Shown: positions 16,962 to 26,452, numbered from the stretch's first letter. The stretch: DNA of 62,347 nt from Clostridium puniceum (GCF_002006345.1 NZ_LZZM01000173.1:1-62347), one strand, 5' to 3'. Made by a program: numbers and translations. The notes: generated by a model from the letters alone, not told the origin.

Positions 16962-18527
16962 ATGAATATTAATGTTAGCAAAAGTTTTATAAAAAGAGAT
17001 CTTAACAGAGCAAAAGATAAGCACAGAAATTTTGAACAAATAAGAACAGTATTTGATTTAAGTGAGAAAAATGAATTTACTATTGATGATCAAACTTGGA
17101 ATGATTTAATAATGGATGAAGTGTTTAATGAATTAGATAGAACTTATTCCACAGAAGGAGAAGCGGCTTTATATAAAATGCTTAGAAACCCTATTATGGA
17201 TGAGGAAGAATTAAAAGAAAGAGGAAAATTAATAAATTTATTTAAGGAAGATATTAATTTGACAGTAGAGTTAAGACAAATATTTTATAATATGATTTTT
17301 GATAGTAAAAATAGATTAATAGAAATGATAAATGAATTTCTTTCAATAAGTAAGTTTAAATATTATTTTTACTCTATATTAGGGCTTATACCAGTACTTA
17401 TAATAGCAGCAGCTATTATATTTAAAGAACCTAAGTTAATGATAGTATTAATGGTAGATATCTTTTTTCATATGTATATACACAATAAGGAAAGTGATAC
17501 AATATCTGCAGTTGGACTTGTTTATTTAAGAGATTTAATAAATGCAGCTAATAAATTATCAGCCATTAAAAATCAAGAGATTAAAGCACATACAGAAAAA
17601 ATTAGGAATTTATTAAAGTATTTAAGTAATATAGATAGATCTACATATGTTCTTAAAACAATTAATTCTTTTGGTGGTTTTTTCGAAGTACTTTCAATTC
17701 CATTTTTAATTGAGGAAAGTACATATTATAGAATAAGTGGAAAATTAGCTAAAGAAAAAGATAAAATATTAGAATTGTATTATTTAGTTGGAGAGCTAGA
17801 TGCTTTAACTTCAATTGCAATTTATGAAAGTAATAACAAGGAGAAATGCAGCACTCCCAAATTTATTAAAGAAACTTCTTTAAAGATAATAGAAGGAATA
17901 CATCCTCTTCTTAAAAAACCAGTTGCAAATTCAATTAATATTTCTAAAAAAGGAATTGTTTTAACTGGAACTAATATGTCTGGAAAATCTACTTTTTTAA
18001 GAATGATAAGTACTAATATACTTTTAGCACAAACTTTTAATTTAGTTTTAGCAACTGAATATGAAGCATGCTTCTTAAATGTTGTATCATCAATAAGTCC
18101 AAAGGATGATATTGTAAATGGAAAAAGTTATTACATGGCTGAGGCAGAATCTATTTTAAGAATAATAAAAGCATCAGAAAGTGAAGTTCCAGTATTCTGT
18201 CCAATTGATGAAATATTCAGAGGAACAAATCCACTTGAAAGAATATCTTCTTCAGCTGAAATTCTTAGCTACATTAATAAGAGAAATGGAATTTGTATTG
18301 TAGCTACTCATGATAGAGAGCTTTCAGATATGCTTAAGGAAAATTATGATTTCTATTATTTTAGTGAAGATGTAGATAGTGAAAATGGTCTGAAATTTGA
18401 TTATAAACTTAAGAAAGGTTTATCTAAAACAAGAAATGCTATTAAACTTTTGGAATATGTAGGATATCCAAAAGAAATTATAAAAAATGCATTTAAGAGA
18501 GTTGAAAAAATGGAGGGATATGTTTAA
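16962..18527 (+). CDS. Membrane-associated MutS-like ATPase
   Basis: This 521-aa protein ends in a MutS domain V-type ATPase: Walker A TGTNMSGKST (335-344), Walker B with PIDEIFRGTNPLERISSS, and VATHDRELSD. It has no mismatch-recognition domain I. Instead two hydrophobic helices near 128-175 (YYFYSILGLIPVLIIAAAII and MIVLMVDIFFHMYI) precede a lever-like helical region. It is therefore a MutS-related membrane protein of unknown role and not the mismatch-repair MutS. The ribosome binding site AAGGA is rather far (13 bp) from the ATG. Confidence 0.8.
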   Translation: MNINVSKSFIKRDLNRAKDKHRNFEQIRTVFDLSEKNEFTIDDQTWNDLIMDEVFNELDRTYSTEGEAALYKMLRNPIMDEEELKERGKLINLFKEDINLTVELRQIFYNMIFDSKNRLIEMINEFLSISKFKYYFYSILGLIPVLIIAAAIIFKEPKLMIVLMVDIFFHMYIHNKESDTISAVGLVYLRDLINAANKLSAIKNQEIKAHTEKIRNLLKYLSNIDRSTYVLKTINSFGGFFEVLSIPFLIEESTYYRISGKLAKEKDKILELYYLVGELDALTSIAIYESNNKEKCSTPKFIKETSLKIIEGIHPLLKKPVANSINISKKGIVLTGTNMSGKSTFLRMISTNILLAQTFNLVLATEYEACFLNVVSSISPKDDIVNGKSYYMAEAESILRIIKASESEVPVFCPIDEIFRGTNPLERISSSAEILSYINKRNGICIVATHDRELSDMLKENYDFYYFSEDVDSENGLKFDYKLKKGLSKTRNAIKLLEYVGYPKEIIKNAFKRVEKMEGYV

Positions 18528-18682
18528 TTGCATTTATGAAGTCAATCAATAATATAGCTATTAATCTAAAGATATTAGATTAGTAAAAGAAGTAAATTTG
18601 ATTTTAATAGATTTAGATGTTTATTAAGGTAGATCAATAAATTTATCAATAGAAAATATAATGTAGACATGTAACTTAGATG

Positions 18683-18735
18683 AGGATGTTGTAAAATGGA
18701 ATTTTAAAAAAATTATTTTACAACATCCTATTTTA
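18683..18735. terminator. Bidirectional terminator, perfect 15-bp stem
   Basis: AGGATGTTGTAAAAT (18683-18697) pairs with 18715-18729 and is followed by ATTTTAATA. It lies between the convergent MutS-like and CBS genes. Confidence 0.75.
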
Positions 18736-18753
18736 ATATACTGACAAGTTAAA

Positions 18754-19182
18754 TTATATATGGCTCTTTGCTGGTTCTGAAATGTTTTTTAGAGCTTCTT
18801 CAGCATTATCCTGCAATGTAGGTTCTACTGAAATATCTCCCAAAGAGACCATGCCAACAAGGTTATTATTTTGAACAATAGGTAATCTTCTTATTTGTTG
18901 TTCGCTCATTATCTTTGCTGCATCATGAACATCCATATCAGGGGTTCCGGTAACAGGATTTGAAGTCATGAACTGACTTATTTTTTGATTACTTCCATTT
19001 GCTCCAGTAGCTACAGCTCTTAAGGTAATATCCCTGTCTGTAACCATTCCAACTAATCTTTCTTGACTGCATACAGGTATTGAACCTATATCAAACTGCT
19101 TCATCATTTGAGCAGCTCTTTCAATGGAATCTTCAGAACTTAAACTTACTATATTATTTGACATTATATCTTTTACTAACAT
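18754..19182 (-). CDS. Tandem CBS-domain protein
   Basis: This 142-aa cytosolic protein consists of two CBS domains (about 7-62 and 71-128), recognised by GMVTDRDITLRAVA and GMVSLGDISVE, each ending a CBS repeat. Such proteins sense adenine nucleotides, but the partner is unknown. Start ATG 19182 was preferred to the in-frame GTG 19191 because AGGAGG lies 8 bp upstream of the ATG and overlaps that GTG. Confidence 0.87.
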   Translation of the reverse strand: MLVKDIMSNNIVSLSSEDSIERAAQMMKQFDIGSIPVCSQERLVGMVTDRDITLRAVATGANGSNQKISQFMTSNPVTGTPDMDVHDAAKIMSEQQIRRLPIVQNNNLVGMVSLGDISVEPTLQDNAEEALKNISEPAKSHI

Positions 19183-19348
19183 ACAATCCACCTCCTAAAA
19201 TATATTTCCCATTAAACTTGTTTTTTATTTATAAAAGATTAAATTTTTACATTGACAAATATTTGAATAATAAATATTATGAAAGATAATAAACTATTAA
19301 ATTTATTCATGGTATTGCCAAATGAAGAAAAAGGAGAGAATTAAGATT

Positions 19349-20260
19349 ATGGGAAAAAATATTCTTCTTGTAGAAAACGTTACAAAAATTATAAATAAAA
19401 AGAGTATTGTTAAAGATATAAGCTTTTCTATAAATGAAGGTGAAATTTTAGGTTTTTTAGGACCAAATGGTGCAGGGAAATCAACTACTTTAAGAATGAT
19501 AGTTGGGCTTTCGAAACCTACGTCAGGTAAAATAGAAATTTGCGGTCATTCAATAACAGAAAATTATATTAAAGCTATGTCAAATATAGGCTGTATTATT
19601 GAAGGCCCAGATTTATATAACTACATGAGTGGATGGGATAATCTTAAAATGCTTGCATCAATGAATAAAGGTATTAGTGAAAAAGACATATATGATATTG
19701 TAGAGCTTGTAGGATTACAAAACAGAATAAAAGATAAGGTTAATACTTATTCCTTAGGAATGAAGCAAAGATTGGGATTAGCACAAGCGCTTATAAATGA
19801 CCCTAAACTTCTTATTTTAGATGAACCTACTAATGGATTAGATCCTTCTGGAATAAATGAATTTAGAAATATTGTAAAGACTTTAGCAAAAGAAAAAAAA
19901 ATATCAGTTCTCATTTCAAGCCATCTTATGTCTGAAATAGAGCTTATGTGTGATAAAGTATCCATAATAAAAAATGGTGCTATTTTAAAAAATGGAAATG
20001 TAAAGGAACTTTTAAATACTAAAGAAGTATTTTGGATTCTTGACCATAATGAAAAGGGCAGAGAAATATTAAATAATCTTTGGAAAATAGATTCAAAAAT
20101 AGTAGGTGAAAAGCTGGAGGCTGAACTTGATTTAGCTAAACTTAGCGAAATAAATAATTCTTTTTTTAAGGAAGGGCTTATGATAAAATTTGTAACTAAT
20201 AAAAATAAAACTCTAGAAGATCTATTTTTAAGATTAACAGAAGGAAATGAAATTATTTAG
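19349..20260 (+). CDS. ABC transporter ATP-binding protein (bacitracin/lantibiotic-type exporter)
   Basis: This 303-aa nucleotide-binding subunit has Walker A GPNGAGKST (38-46), signature YSLGMKQRLGLAQAL and Walker B LLILDEPTNGLDPSG, with an H-loop in ISSHLMSEIE. The C-terminal ~80 residues are the regulatory extension usual in BcrA/DrrA-like subunits. It works with the permease encoded 89 bp downstream. I use ATG 19349 because AAGGAG precedes it; the in-frame ATG at 19322 has no ribosome binding site. Confidence 0.9.
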   Translation: MGKNILLVENVTKIINKKSIVKDISFSINEGEILGFLGPNGAGKSTTLRMIVGLSKPTSGKIEICGHSITENYIKAMSNIGCIIEGPDLYNYMSGWDNLKMLASMNKGISEKDIYDIVELVGLQNRIKDKVNTYSLGMKQRLGLAQALINDPKLLILDEPTNGLDPSGINEFRNIVKTLAKEKKISVLISSHLMSEIELMCDKVSIIKNGAILKNGNVKELLNTKEVFWILDHNEKGREILNNLWKIDSKIVGEKLEAELDLAKLSEINNSFFKEGLMIKFVTNKNKTLEDLFLRLTEGNEII

Positions 20261-20349
20261 AAATAAGGCATATTCAAAGAAATAACAAGTCAGCATGCTA
20301 GTCTATTTTCTTTCATACGTCTAAATTTATTTAAAGAGAGGTAATAAAT

Positions 20350-21342
20350 TTGTTGAAATTAATAGAAAATGAAGTAAACAAAATATTATTTAAAAAGAAA
20401 CTTTTGCTTATAAGTGGAATTTTATTAGTATTAATTTCATTATTTGCTTATGGTGAAAATTATAAATATAACAATACTATAACTAGATTTACACAATCAA
20501 ATACACAAACACAAAATTATGATTGGCACGAATTGGTTAAGCAGCAAATATCTGATTTAAAGAATAGATTTAACAGGGATTCAAATAAAAATTCAACCAA
20601 TATAGAAATTGAAAGACTTCAATATTATTTAGATAATAATATAAATCCAATAACGCCGAATGCAGCAAAGTTTACAATTAATTTTATGAATCAATCTATA
20701 TTTTTATTTTTACCGCTATTAGTTATAATTCTAGCTGGTGATATTGTTTCAGGAGAATTTTCAACAAAGACTATAAAGTTTCTTTTAACAAGAGCAATTC
20801 CAAGATGGAAAATACTTTTGAGCAAATATATAGCAGTTATAATTATGGCAACTTTAATGATTATAGAAACAGCAGTTATATGCATAATAGTATCTACTGT
20901 TACTTTTCATACAGGCGGATGGTTTGAACCAGTAGCTACAGGTTTTAAAGTTGTAGGAGAGAAACTTGATTCATCTAATGTTATACGAATATATCAATGG
21001 CAAAATGCTATATTAATTTATTCTTTAGGCTGGATATCTATGATAGCAGTTGCAAGTATATCTTTTATGGTTTCAGTCTTAGTTAGAAGCACTGCAACTT
21101 CTATTGGAATAATGATGGCATCTTTAATAACAGGAAGCTTTTTACAATACTTTTTATCTGATTGGCCTTTGGTTAAATACTATTTTGCTATAAATCTTAA
21201 CTTATCTAAATATTTAAGAGGTTCTTATGAAGTAATTCCAGGAATGAATTTTAATTTTTCTATAATGGTATTATTTGTTTGGATATGCTTATCCTTAATT
21301 GTAAGTTTTAGAAGATTTGTTAAGCAGGATGTATTAGTTTAA
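20350..21342 (+). CDS. ABC-2 type transporter permease
   Basis: This 330-aa membrane protein has an N-terminal transmembrane helix (LLLISGILLVLISLFAYG), an extracytoplasmic loop of about 70 residues, then five helices. The first of these carries the ABC-2 motif IILAGDIVSGEFSTKTIKFLLTRAIPRWKIL. It forms an exporter with the preceding ATPase; the substrate is unknown. The start is TTG (20350 or 20353), with AGAGAGG upstream. Confidence 0.87.
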   Translation: MLKLIENEVNKILFKKKLLLISGILLVLISLFAYGENYKYNNTITRFTQSNTQTQNYDWHELVKQQISDLKNRFNRDSNKNSTNIEIERLQYYLDNNINPITPNAAKFTINFMNQSIFLFLPLLVIILAGDIVSGEFSTKTIKFLLTRAIPRWKILLSKYIAVIIMATLMIIETAVICIIVSTVTFHTGGWFEPVATGFKVVGEKLDSSNVIRIYQWQNAILIYSLGWISMIAVASISFMVSVLVRSTATSIGIMMASLITGSFLQYFLSDWPLVKYYFAINLNLSKYLRGSYEVIPGMNFNFSIMVLFVWICLSLIVSFRRFVKQDVLV

Positions 21343-21378
21343 AATATATATTTATAAAAGTATATGATGGAGGAAGAA

Positions 21379-22176
21379 ATGTATAAGAAAATTATTTGGA
21401 ATATTATCTTATCAGTATCAATAATAAGTGCCATAGTTTTTTCTGTTAGCTTAATAATATCGGCTAAAATAACTAATGGTCCCAATATAAAAAATGAAGA
21501 AATAACAGCAAAAAATACTGAAGCTAATAATGAAAATGAATCAACGTTTAGTGGCAATGGTGATTCATATAATATTTTGATCCTTGGAGATTCCTTAGCC
21601 AAGGGTACTGGTGATGAAACAGGAATAGGGTTTGCACAGGAATTTGCAAACTTATGGGGGGCTAAAACTAATAAAAAAGTGGAAGTTAGTAATATTGGAG
21701 TTAATGGTGATATCTCTTCTGGATTATTAACAATTGTACAAAAACAAGAAACTTTAAAATCAATAGAATTATCTAATCTTATTTTTATATCCATTGGTGG
21801 AAATGAAGTTAAGGTCTTTCAGAATAATAAAAATGGAGCTGCATTAACTGACGCAAAAAAGGTTCAAGATAATTACTTAAATAATTTAAAAGAAATTATG
21901 GATTTAATATGGAGTAAAAATAAAAATTCCAGAGTAGTATTTATTGGATTATATAATCCTTTTGGAGACGATATTAACCAAGATAATTTGAAAATATTTT
22001 ATGACTGGAATTATAAAACAGAGATGCTTTTATCAGCATATCCGAGTTGTGTTTTTATTCCAACATATGATCTTTTTAAATATAATTTAGATAACTATCT
22101 TGCACAAGATGAATTTCATCCTAATTCAAAAGGTTATAAAGCTATTGCTAATAGAATACTAGAAGTAGTGAAATAG
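21379..22176 (+). CDS. Membrane-anchored SGNH/GDSL hydrolase
   Basis: This 265-aa protein has an N-terminal signal anchor (about 5-30) and a low-complexity linker, then an SGNH esterase fold. Block I is ILGDSLAKGTG (Ser), block II contains NIGVNGD (Gly), block III IGGNEV (Asn) and block V DEFHPNSKGY (Asp, His). All catalytic residues are present. It probably deacylates lipids or wall glycans outside the cell. ATG 21379 was chosen because GGAGG lies 5 bp upstream. It follows the ABC permease by 36 bp, so it may belong to the same unit. Confidence 0.87.
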   Translation: MYKKIIWNIILSVSIISAIVFSVSLIISAKITNGPNIKNEEITAKNTEANNENESTFSGNGDSYNILILGDSLAKGTGDETGIGFAQEFANLWGAKTNKKVEVSNIGVNGDISSGLLTIVQKQETLKSIELSNLIFISIGGNEVKVFQNNKNGAALTDAKKVQDNYLNNLKEIMDLIWSKNKNSRVVFIGLYNPFGDDINQDNLKIFYDWNYKTEMLLSAYPSCVFIPTYDLFKYNLDNYLAQDEFHPNSKGYKAIANRILEVVK

Positions 22177-22202
22177 TAGTGGTATAGGAAATATTTTATC
22201 TA

Positions 22203-22240
22203 ACACTAAACATTTGTATGAAAAATGTTTAGTGTATTTT
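22203..22240 (+). terminator. Intrinsic terminator after the SGNH hydrolase gene
   Basis: ACACTAAACATTT (22203-22215) pairs with AAATGTTTAGTGT (22223-22235) and is followed by ATTTTTA. Confidence 0.8.
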
Positions 22241-22461
22241 TATGTAATGAATTTATGAAGTATTTATTGTTAAAAAATTTAAATCCTATGAAGATGCAGT
22301 TAAATTTATAGCAGAATAAAGGGATAACTTAATTAAGAAACATATAGGTTACAATTAATTCACTAAATTAAGACTAAATACATTAAATAAGTTTATGTAG
22401 TTCATTTATTCGAACATATATAGCTTGAAATAAGATAGTATTTAGGTTAATTTCTAAATAT

Positions 22462-22489
22462 TATAGGTAGGAGTATTTTCCTACCTATA
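22462..22489. terminator. Hairpin terminator of the small acidic gene cluster
   Basis: TATAGGTAGGA (22462-22472) is complementary to 22479-22489. It lies downstream of the minus-strand genes at 22567-23415. Confidence 0.6.
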
Positions 22490-22566
22490 ATATTGATTAA
22501 AAGCCACATTTGCAATGAAATATAGATAGTGTTGTTATTAAATTTTTAGAATAAATAAGAAAGTTT

Positions 22567-22827
22567 TTAATCTTTATCTAAATCATAATTATCAGGTGAA
22601 AGCATATCTTGTGTATAATCAAATTCTTGATTAGATATATTATTTACAACAATTGAATCAACAGCTGGATTAGGCATATTCACTGGAAAGTCTACGCCAG
22701 TAGCACTTTCTACATTTTCAGTACTTGGATGATAATTAGTCCTCATTTTTGGCAAATAAGGATTAACAAAAGCATCTTTATCATCATCTCTTACATTTGA
22801 AATTTTAGTCATTTTTTCTTTATCCAT
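22567..22827 (-). CDS. Small acidic hypothetical protein
   Basis: This 86-aa acidic, probably disordered protein is rich in Asp, Asn and Pro and begins MDKEKMTKISNVRDDDKDAF. It has no recognised domain. Start ATG 22827 follows TAGGAG; an in-frame GTG at 22836 is less likely. It is third in a row of three minus-strand genes of similar size and composition. The first two are paralogous, and this one shares only the charged start. A sporulation role is possible but unproven. Confidence 0.7.
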   Translation of the reverse strand: MDKEKMTKISNVRDDDKDAFVNPYLPKMRTNYHPSTENVESATGVDFPVNMPNPAVDSIVVNNISNQEFDYTQDMLSPDNYDLDKD

Positions 22828-22858
22828 AATAATCACTCCTAATAAATTATTTTCAATT

Positions 22859-23095
22859 TTAATCTAATTGTGTAGTATTTATCGCATTATCGTCATCATC
22901 ATCGTCATCGTTCAAATCGATAGACTTTCTTAATAGAGATGATCTGGAAGAATTTGAGTTATCTGCACTTAAATTATTACTTTGACATACATCTTCAGTG
23001 TCAGAAGCTTCTGATTCTGAAGAACGGATATCAGTTGATTTATAAGAAGAATAACCTTTTGAGATTGGGGGAGATGGAAGTTTTTCTTTACTCAT
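22859..23095 (-). CDS. Small acidic Ser/Asp-rich hypothetical protein
   Basis: This 78-aa protein begins MSKEKLPSPPISKGYSSYKS, continues TDIRSSESEAS and ends with a run of eight consecutive aspartates. It is paralogous to the 90-aa protein upstream: both have MSKEK-P-P, Y, K-TDI-SSESE-S and an acidic end. No domain is known. The ribosome binding site is TAGGAG. CATATTCTA, resembling a mother-cell sigma -10 box, lies about 36 bp upstream of the start codon (weak). Confidence 0.7.
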   Translation of the reverse strand: MSKEKLPSPPISKGYSSYKSTDIRSSESEASDTEDVCQSNNLSADNSNSSRSSLLRKSIDLNDDDDDDDNAINTTQLD

Positions 23096-23142
23096 AATAT
23101 CACTCCTAGTTTAATTTGATTTTTTCTAATTAGAATATGATT

Positions 23143-23415
23143 CTATATTTCACCTTTATATTCGAATTCATCATCATCCTTATTCATATCGGAATATTTT
23201 GATAATGTCGGTATTCTTTCAGTAATATCTACGTTATTTCTACTTTTAATACTTTCACTTGAATTATAAATATTTTCTGGTCCTTTAAAATTGGTTATCT
23301 TATGTATGTTTCTAGTATAAGAAGAGGGTTCTGACTCTGATGAATGAATATCAGTTAATTTTTCCACATCATAATCTCCTGGGGTTGGATTATAAGGTGC
23401 TTTTTCTTTACTCAT
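23143..23415 (-). CDS. Small acidic Ser/Asp-rich hypothetical protein, paralogue
   Basis: This 90-aa protein begins MSKEKAPYNPTPGDYDVEK, then TDIHSSESEPSS, and ends NKDDDEFEYKGEI. It shares the N-terminal TDI-SSESE pattern with the next gene 47 bp downstream. It is acidic and low in hydrophobic residues, so it is probably unstructured. A clear AGGAGG supports the start. TTATATT and GATACTAT, spaced 16 bp, lie upstream and resemble a sigma-E promoter with mismatches. Confidence 0.7.
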   Translation of the reverse strand: MSKEKAPYNPTPGDYDVEKLTDIHSSESEPSSYTRNIHKITNFKGPENIYNSSESIKSRNNVDITERIPTLSKYSDMNKDDDEFEYKGEI

Positions 23416-23894
23416 AGTAATCCTCCTAACATAATAATTTTTAAATTTATAGATAGTATCTAATATCCTAAACTAGAATATAACTAAATTAATATAAGTA
23501 AAATTTAATTACATAATTATTATTTGAAAAAACAGGTTTATTAATACGTGAAAAATTTAGATTTTAGATGAAGTAATAGTAATATTATTTTTTTATAGAA
23601 TACATAGTAATTTTAGAAATTATTTTAAATAAAATATATAAATTGTAACTAATTTATTACATTAGAATCATGTACATTAACAAAATATGTGCATTTTATT
23701 TATTACAACATATATAAATAAATTTCAAATAAAATTTTTCATTAGTGTGTATGTATAAAAATGGTACAGCTAGGCTGATAAATGAATAACATGGTAATTA
23801 ATAAAGATAAAAGTGTGAAATTTTATAATTTAAACTTATTATTTTTTAGGGTTTGAATTTAAAAATGTATTTATTTAAGTTTGGAGGATAAAAC
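23416..23894. other. Intergenic, no gene seen
   Basis: This 479-bp interval between divergent genes is very AT-rich. Apart from the possible promoter of the small acidic genes near 23460-23500 and the TTGGAGG of the next gene, I see nothing definite. Confidence 0.5.
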
Positions 23895-24995
23895 ATGAAA
23901 AAAATAACTTTAAATATTTTATCTAACATGATATTTCGTAGTCATAATGAAGTTAAGGTCAAAAGAAAATCAATCATATCAAGGCAATTTCCTTACGAGA
24001 TTGAAGTTATAGCTGAAAATTTATATGTACCTTGGGGTATTGATATAAGCAATGAAGGCAATCTATATTTTACTGAGCGTTCTGGAACAATCAGAATTAT
24101 TAAAGATGGTAAATTACAGCCACAGCCACTTATTACATTTCGTCCACCGTTTGTAAGTCAGGGAGAAGGTGGCCTAATGGGGATTGCCATAGACCTAAAT
24201 TATGCACAAAATCATTATATATATGTTATGTATTCATATGTAGAAGGTAATGAAATATTTAACCGTGTTGTCAGATTGTTTGAAAACAATAATAAGGCAT
24301 CTATTGACCGCGTTCTTTTAGACAAAATCCCTGGAGGAAGAATTCACAATGGAGGAAGGCTAAAGATAGGTCCAGATCAAAAATTATATATAACAACTGG
24401 AGATGCAGGGAATTCTGCATTAGCACAAGATCTTACAAGTACAGCTGGAAAAATACTTCGAATTGAGTTAGATGGCAGCATTCCTAAAGATAATCCAATT
24501 ACTAATTCATCTATTTATAGCTTAGGTCATCGAAATCCACAAGGTTTAGCATGGAATTGGAAAAATGTCTTATATGAATCAGAGCATGGACAGGCAGCGC
24601 ATGATGAGATAAACATAATTAATCCAGGAGTCAATTATGGCTGGCCTATTGCTTACGGAAATGAAGATGCCAAAGGGGTTATGATAAAAAAGCCTTTGAT
24701 ACACAGTGAAGAAGAGACTTGGGCACCATCTGGAATTGCATTTGTAAATCAAGGAGCATGGCAAGGAAAATTACTTGTTGCTTGTTTGCGAGGACAGCAA
24801 TTACTTTCTATTACGCTTAACAAAAATGGAACTGTAGTGAATAAGGTTGAAGCATGGCTTAGAAATGAGTATGGACGTTTGCGTGAGGTTATTCAGGGCA
24901 AAGATGGATCAATTTACCTAACAACAAGCAATAAGGATGGCAGGGGAACTCCTAATATAGGTGATGATAAAATTATCCGGCTCATTCCAAAATAA
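23895..24995 (+). CDS. PQQ-dependent sugar dehydrogenase-like beta-propeller protein
   Basis: This 366-aa protein matches the soluble glucose/sorbosone dehydrogenase (GSDH) family, a six-bladed propeller. Recognisable segments are LYVPWGIDISNEGNLYFTER, GGLMGIAIDL, GGRIHNGGRLKIGPDQKLYI, GDAGN, YSLGHRNPQGLAW and SEHGQAAHDEINIINPGVNYG. The catalytic His is that of HNGGRL. It lacks a classical signal peptide; the first 30 residues are basic. Clostridia do not normally make PQQ, so the cofactor and substrate are uncertain. TTGGAGG precedes the ATG. Confidence 0.85.
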   Translation: MKKITLNILSNMIFRSHNEVKVKRKSIISRQFPYEIEVIAENLYVPWGIDISNEGNLYFTERSGTIRIIKDGKLQPQPLITFRPPFVSQGEGGLMGIAIDLNYAQNHYIYVMYSYVEGNEIFNRVVRLFENNNKASIDRVLLDKIPGGRIHNGGRLKIGPDQKLYITTGDAGNSALAQDLTSTAGKILRIELDGSIPKDNPITNSSIYSLGHRNPQGLAWNWKNVLYESEHGQAAHDEINIINPGVNYGWPIAYGNEDAKGVMIKKPLIHSEEETWAPSGIAFVNQGAWQGKLLVACLRGQQLLSITLNKNGTVVNKVEAWLRNEYGRLREVIQGKDGSIYLTTSNKDGRGTPNIGDDKIIRLIPK

Positions 24996-25063
24996 ATTGA
25001 TATTTAGAGATTTTAAGAGATACGAATTTTAGCAAGGAGATAAATATTTATAATTTACAATAG

Positions 25064-25118
25064 ACTATCTAAACTAAAGATTTTAAAGGAGTAAATCTTA
25101 GTTCTAAATAGTCTTTTA
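25064..25118. terminator. Terminator hairpin
   Basis: GACTATCTAAACTAAAGATTT pairs imperfectly with AAATCTTAGTTCTAAATAGTC and is followed by TTTTATTTT. Confidence 0.65.
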
Positions 25119-25208
25119 TTTTAGTGATAGATCTTTATTTTTAATAAAAAATTCAACAAAACTTCCAATAGTAAATTCTTTAAGGTCAGTTAGATTATCT
25201 TATTCGTA
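25116..25208 (-). pseudogene. C-terminal gene remnant, possibly a TetR-type regulator
   Basis: The minus strand reads NLTDLKEFTIGSFVEFFIKN then KDLSLK and a stop at 25116-25118, with an in-frame stop just upstream. This looks like the last helix of a helical protein such as a TetR regulator, but the assignment is speculative. Confidence 0.3.
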
Positions 25209-25337
25209 ATAAATATTAATAGAAAAGTAATATAATCATAAATAAAAATTAATTATTTTTATGCTATAATGTACGAGAAATAATGAAATTAGATTTTTAG
25301 CATTAAATTTACAGCATAATAAAGGAGTATAGAAATC

Positions 25338-26225
25338 ATGAAATTTAAATCATTTATATCAAAAGCAATAATATCATCTTTATGTTTAAGTATTTTTTTA
25401 ACACCATTTTCTGGTGTTCCAGTGTTTGCAGATTCATTTAAATCTGTGACTTTAGGAGCTGACTTAAGTGATTCTCAAAAGAATGAAATGTTAAAATACT
25501 TTGGAGTAAATAAAAATGATGCAAATATATTGGAAGTCACGTCTGAGGAAGAACATAAATATTTAGGTAAAGTTGCATCAGAATCTCAACTTGGGAATAA
25601 GTCAATATCATGTTCTTATGTTGAGCCAACAGAAAAGGGTGGATTAGTTGTAACTACTGAAAATCTTACATGGGTTAATGATGGAATGATAAAAAATGCA
25701 TTGATTACAGCAGGAATTCAAAATGCAAAAGTTAAGGCATCAGCACCTTTTAAAGTATCTGGAACTGCTGCACTTACTGGAATATTAAAAGGTTTTGAAA
25801 ATAGCAGTACAGGAAAAAAGATTGATGAAAATAAGAAAGAAGCTGCAAATGAAGAGTTAGTTACCACTGGAGATATTGGCGAAAAGATCGGAGCAAATGA
25901 TGCTACCAACTTAATGAATAATATAAAAAAGGAAATAATAAAAGAAAAACCTGGAACAGAAAAAGAAATAAACAAAATAGTAGATAAAGCTACAGAAGAA
26001 TATAAAGCTAATTTATCTGAGGAGGATATAGCTAACATAAAAGCTGTAATGAAAAAGATAAATGACTTAGATCTTAATTACAGCAATTTAAAAGATCAAT
26101 TAGATGATGTAACCAATCAATTAAAAGATAAATTAAGCAGTGCAGAAGCTAAAGGTTTTTTTGCTAAATTAGAAGAAATGTTTTCTAATTTATTGAAGGC
26201 AGTAAAGGAAGCATTTTCAAAATAG
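25338..26225 (+). CDS. Secreted DUF1002 protein
   Basis: This 295-aa protein has a signal peptide (about 1-31, ending VPVFA-DS). A DUF1002 domain at about 33-195 includes SVTLGADLSDSQKNEMLKYF, SCSYVEPTEKGGLVVTTENL and the ITAGIQNAKVKASAPFKVSG segment. The C-terminus is a helical, charged extension. It should be exported; its function is unknown. The ribosome binding site is AAGGAG. Confidence 0.88.
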   Translation: MKFKSFISKAIISSLCLSIFLTPFSGVPVFADSFKSVTLGADLSDSQKNEMLKYFGVNKNDANILEVTSEEEHKYLGKVASESQLGNKSISCSYVEPTEKGGLVVTTENLTWVNDGMIKNALITAGIQNAKVKASAPFKVSGTAALTGILKGFENSSTGKKIDENKKEAANEELVTTGDIGEKIGANDATNLMNNIKKEIIKEKPGTEKEINKIVDKATEEYKANLSEEDIANIKAVMKKINDLDLNYSNLKDQLDDVTNQLKDKLSSAEAKGFFAKLEEMFSNLLKAVKEAFSK

Positions 26226-26412
26226 TAGATAAAAAATTAAATTTACTAATGATTCGAATTTGTGTATATTGATTTATAAGCTGAAAATTTGTAAAAGTAA
26301 GGCAATAATATAATACACAAGGTAAATTATCAAAACACAGCTAATAACGCTTGTGAATGCTACATTTGCTAATAATTTTATAGAGTATTATTTATGAGGC
26401 TGGTTAATATAT

Positions 26413-26452
26413 TATTGCAAAGCAAATTTGAAAAAAATTGCGAAGCAAAATT
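26413..26452 (+). repeat. Short direct repeat before the SASP gene
   Basis: ATTGCAAAGCAAA and ATTGCGAAGCAAA lie about 25 bp apart just upstream of the SASP ribosome binding site. They may be a small duplication or a regulator site. Confidence 0.45.

Larger units (their letters stand above)
22177..22566 (+). other. Intergenic with two terminators and a coding remnant
   Basis: A terminator lies at 22203-22240 and a hairpin at 22462-22489. Between them, VFIVKKFKSYEDAVKFIAE and a stop (about 22257-22318) resembles a short remnant of an RNase HI viroplasmin-like domain. That match is weak. Confidence 0.4.
24996..25337. other. Intergenic with a bidirectional terminator and minus-strand remnant
   Basis: A hairpin at 25064-25118 ends the dehydrogenase gene. 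A minus-strand fragment at 25116-25208 is described separately. AATAAAGGAG precedes the next gene. Confidence 0.5.
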
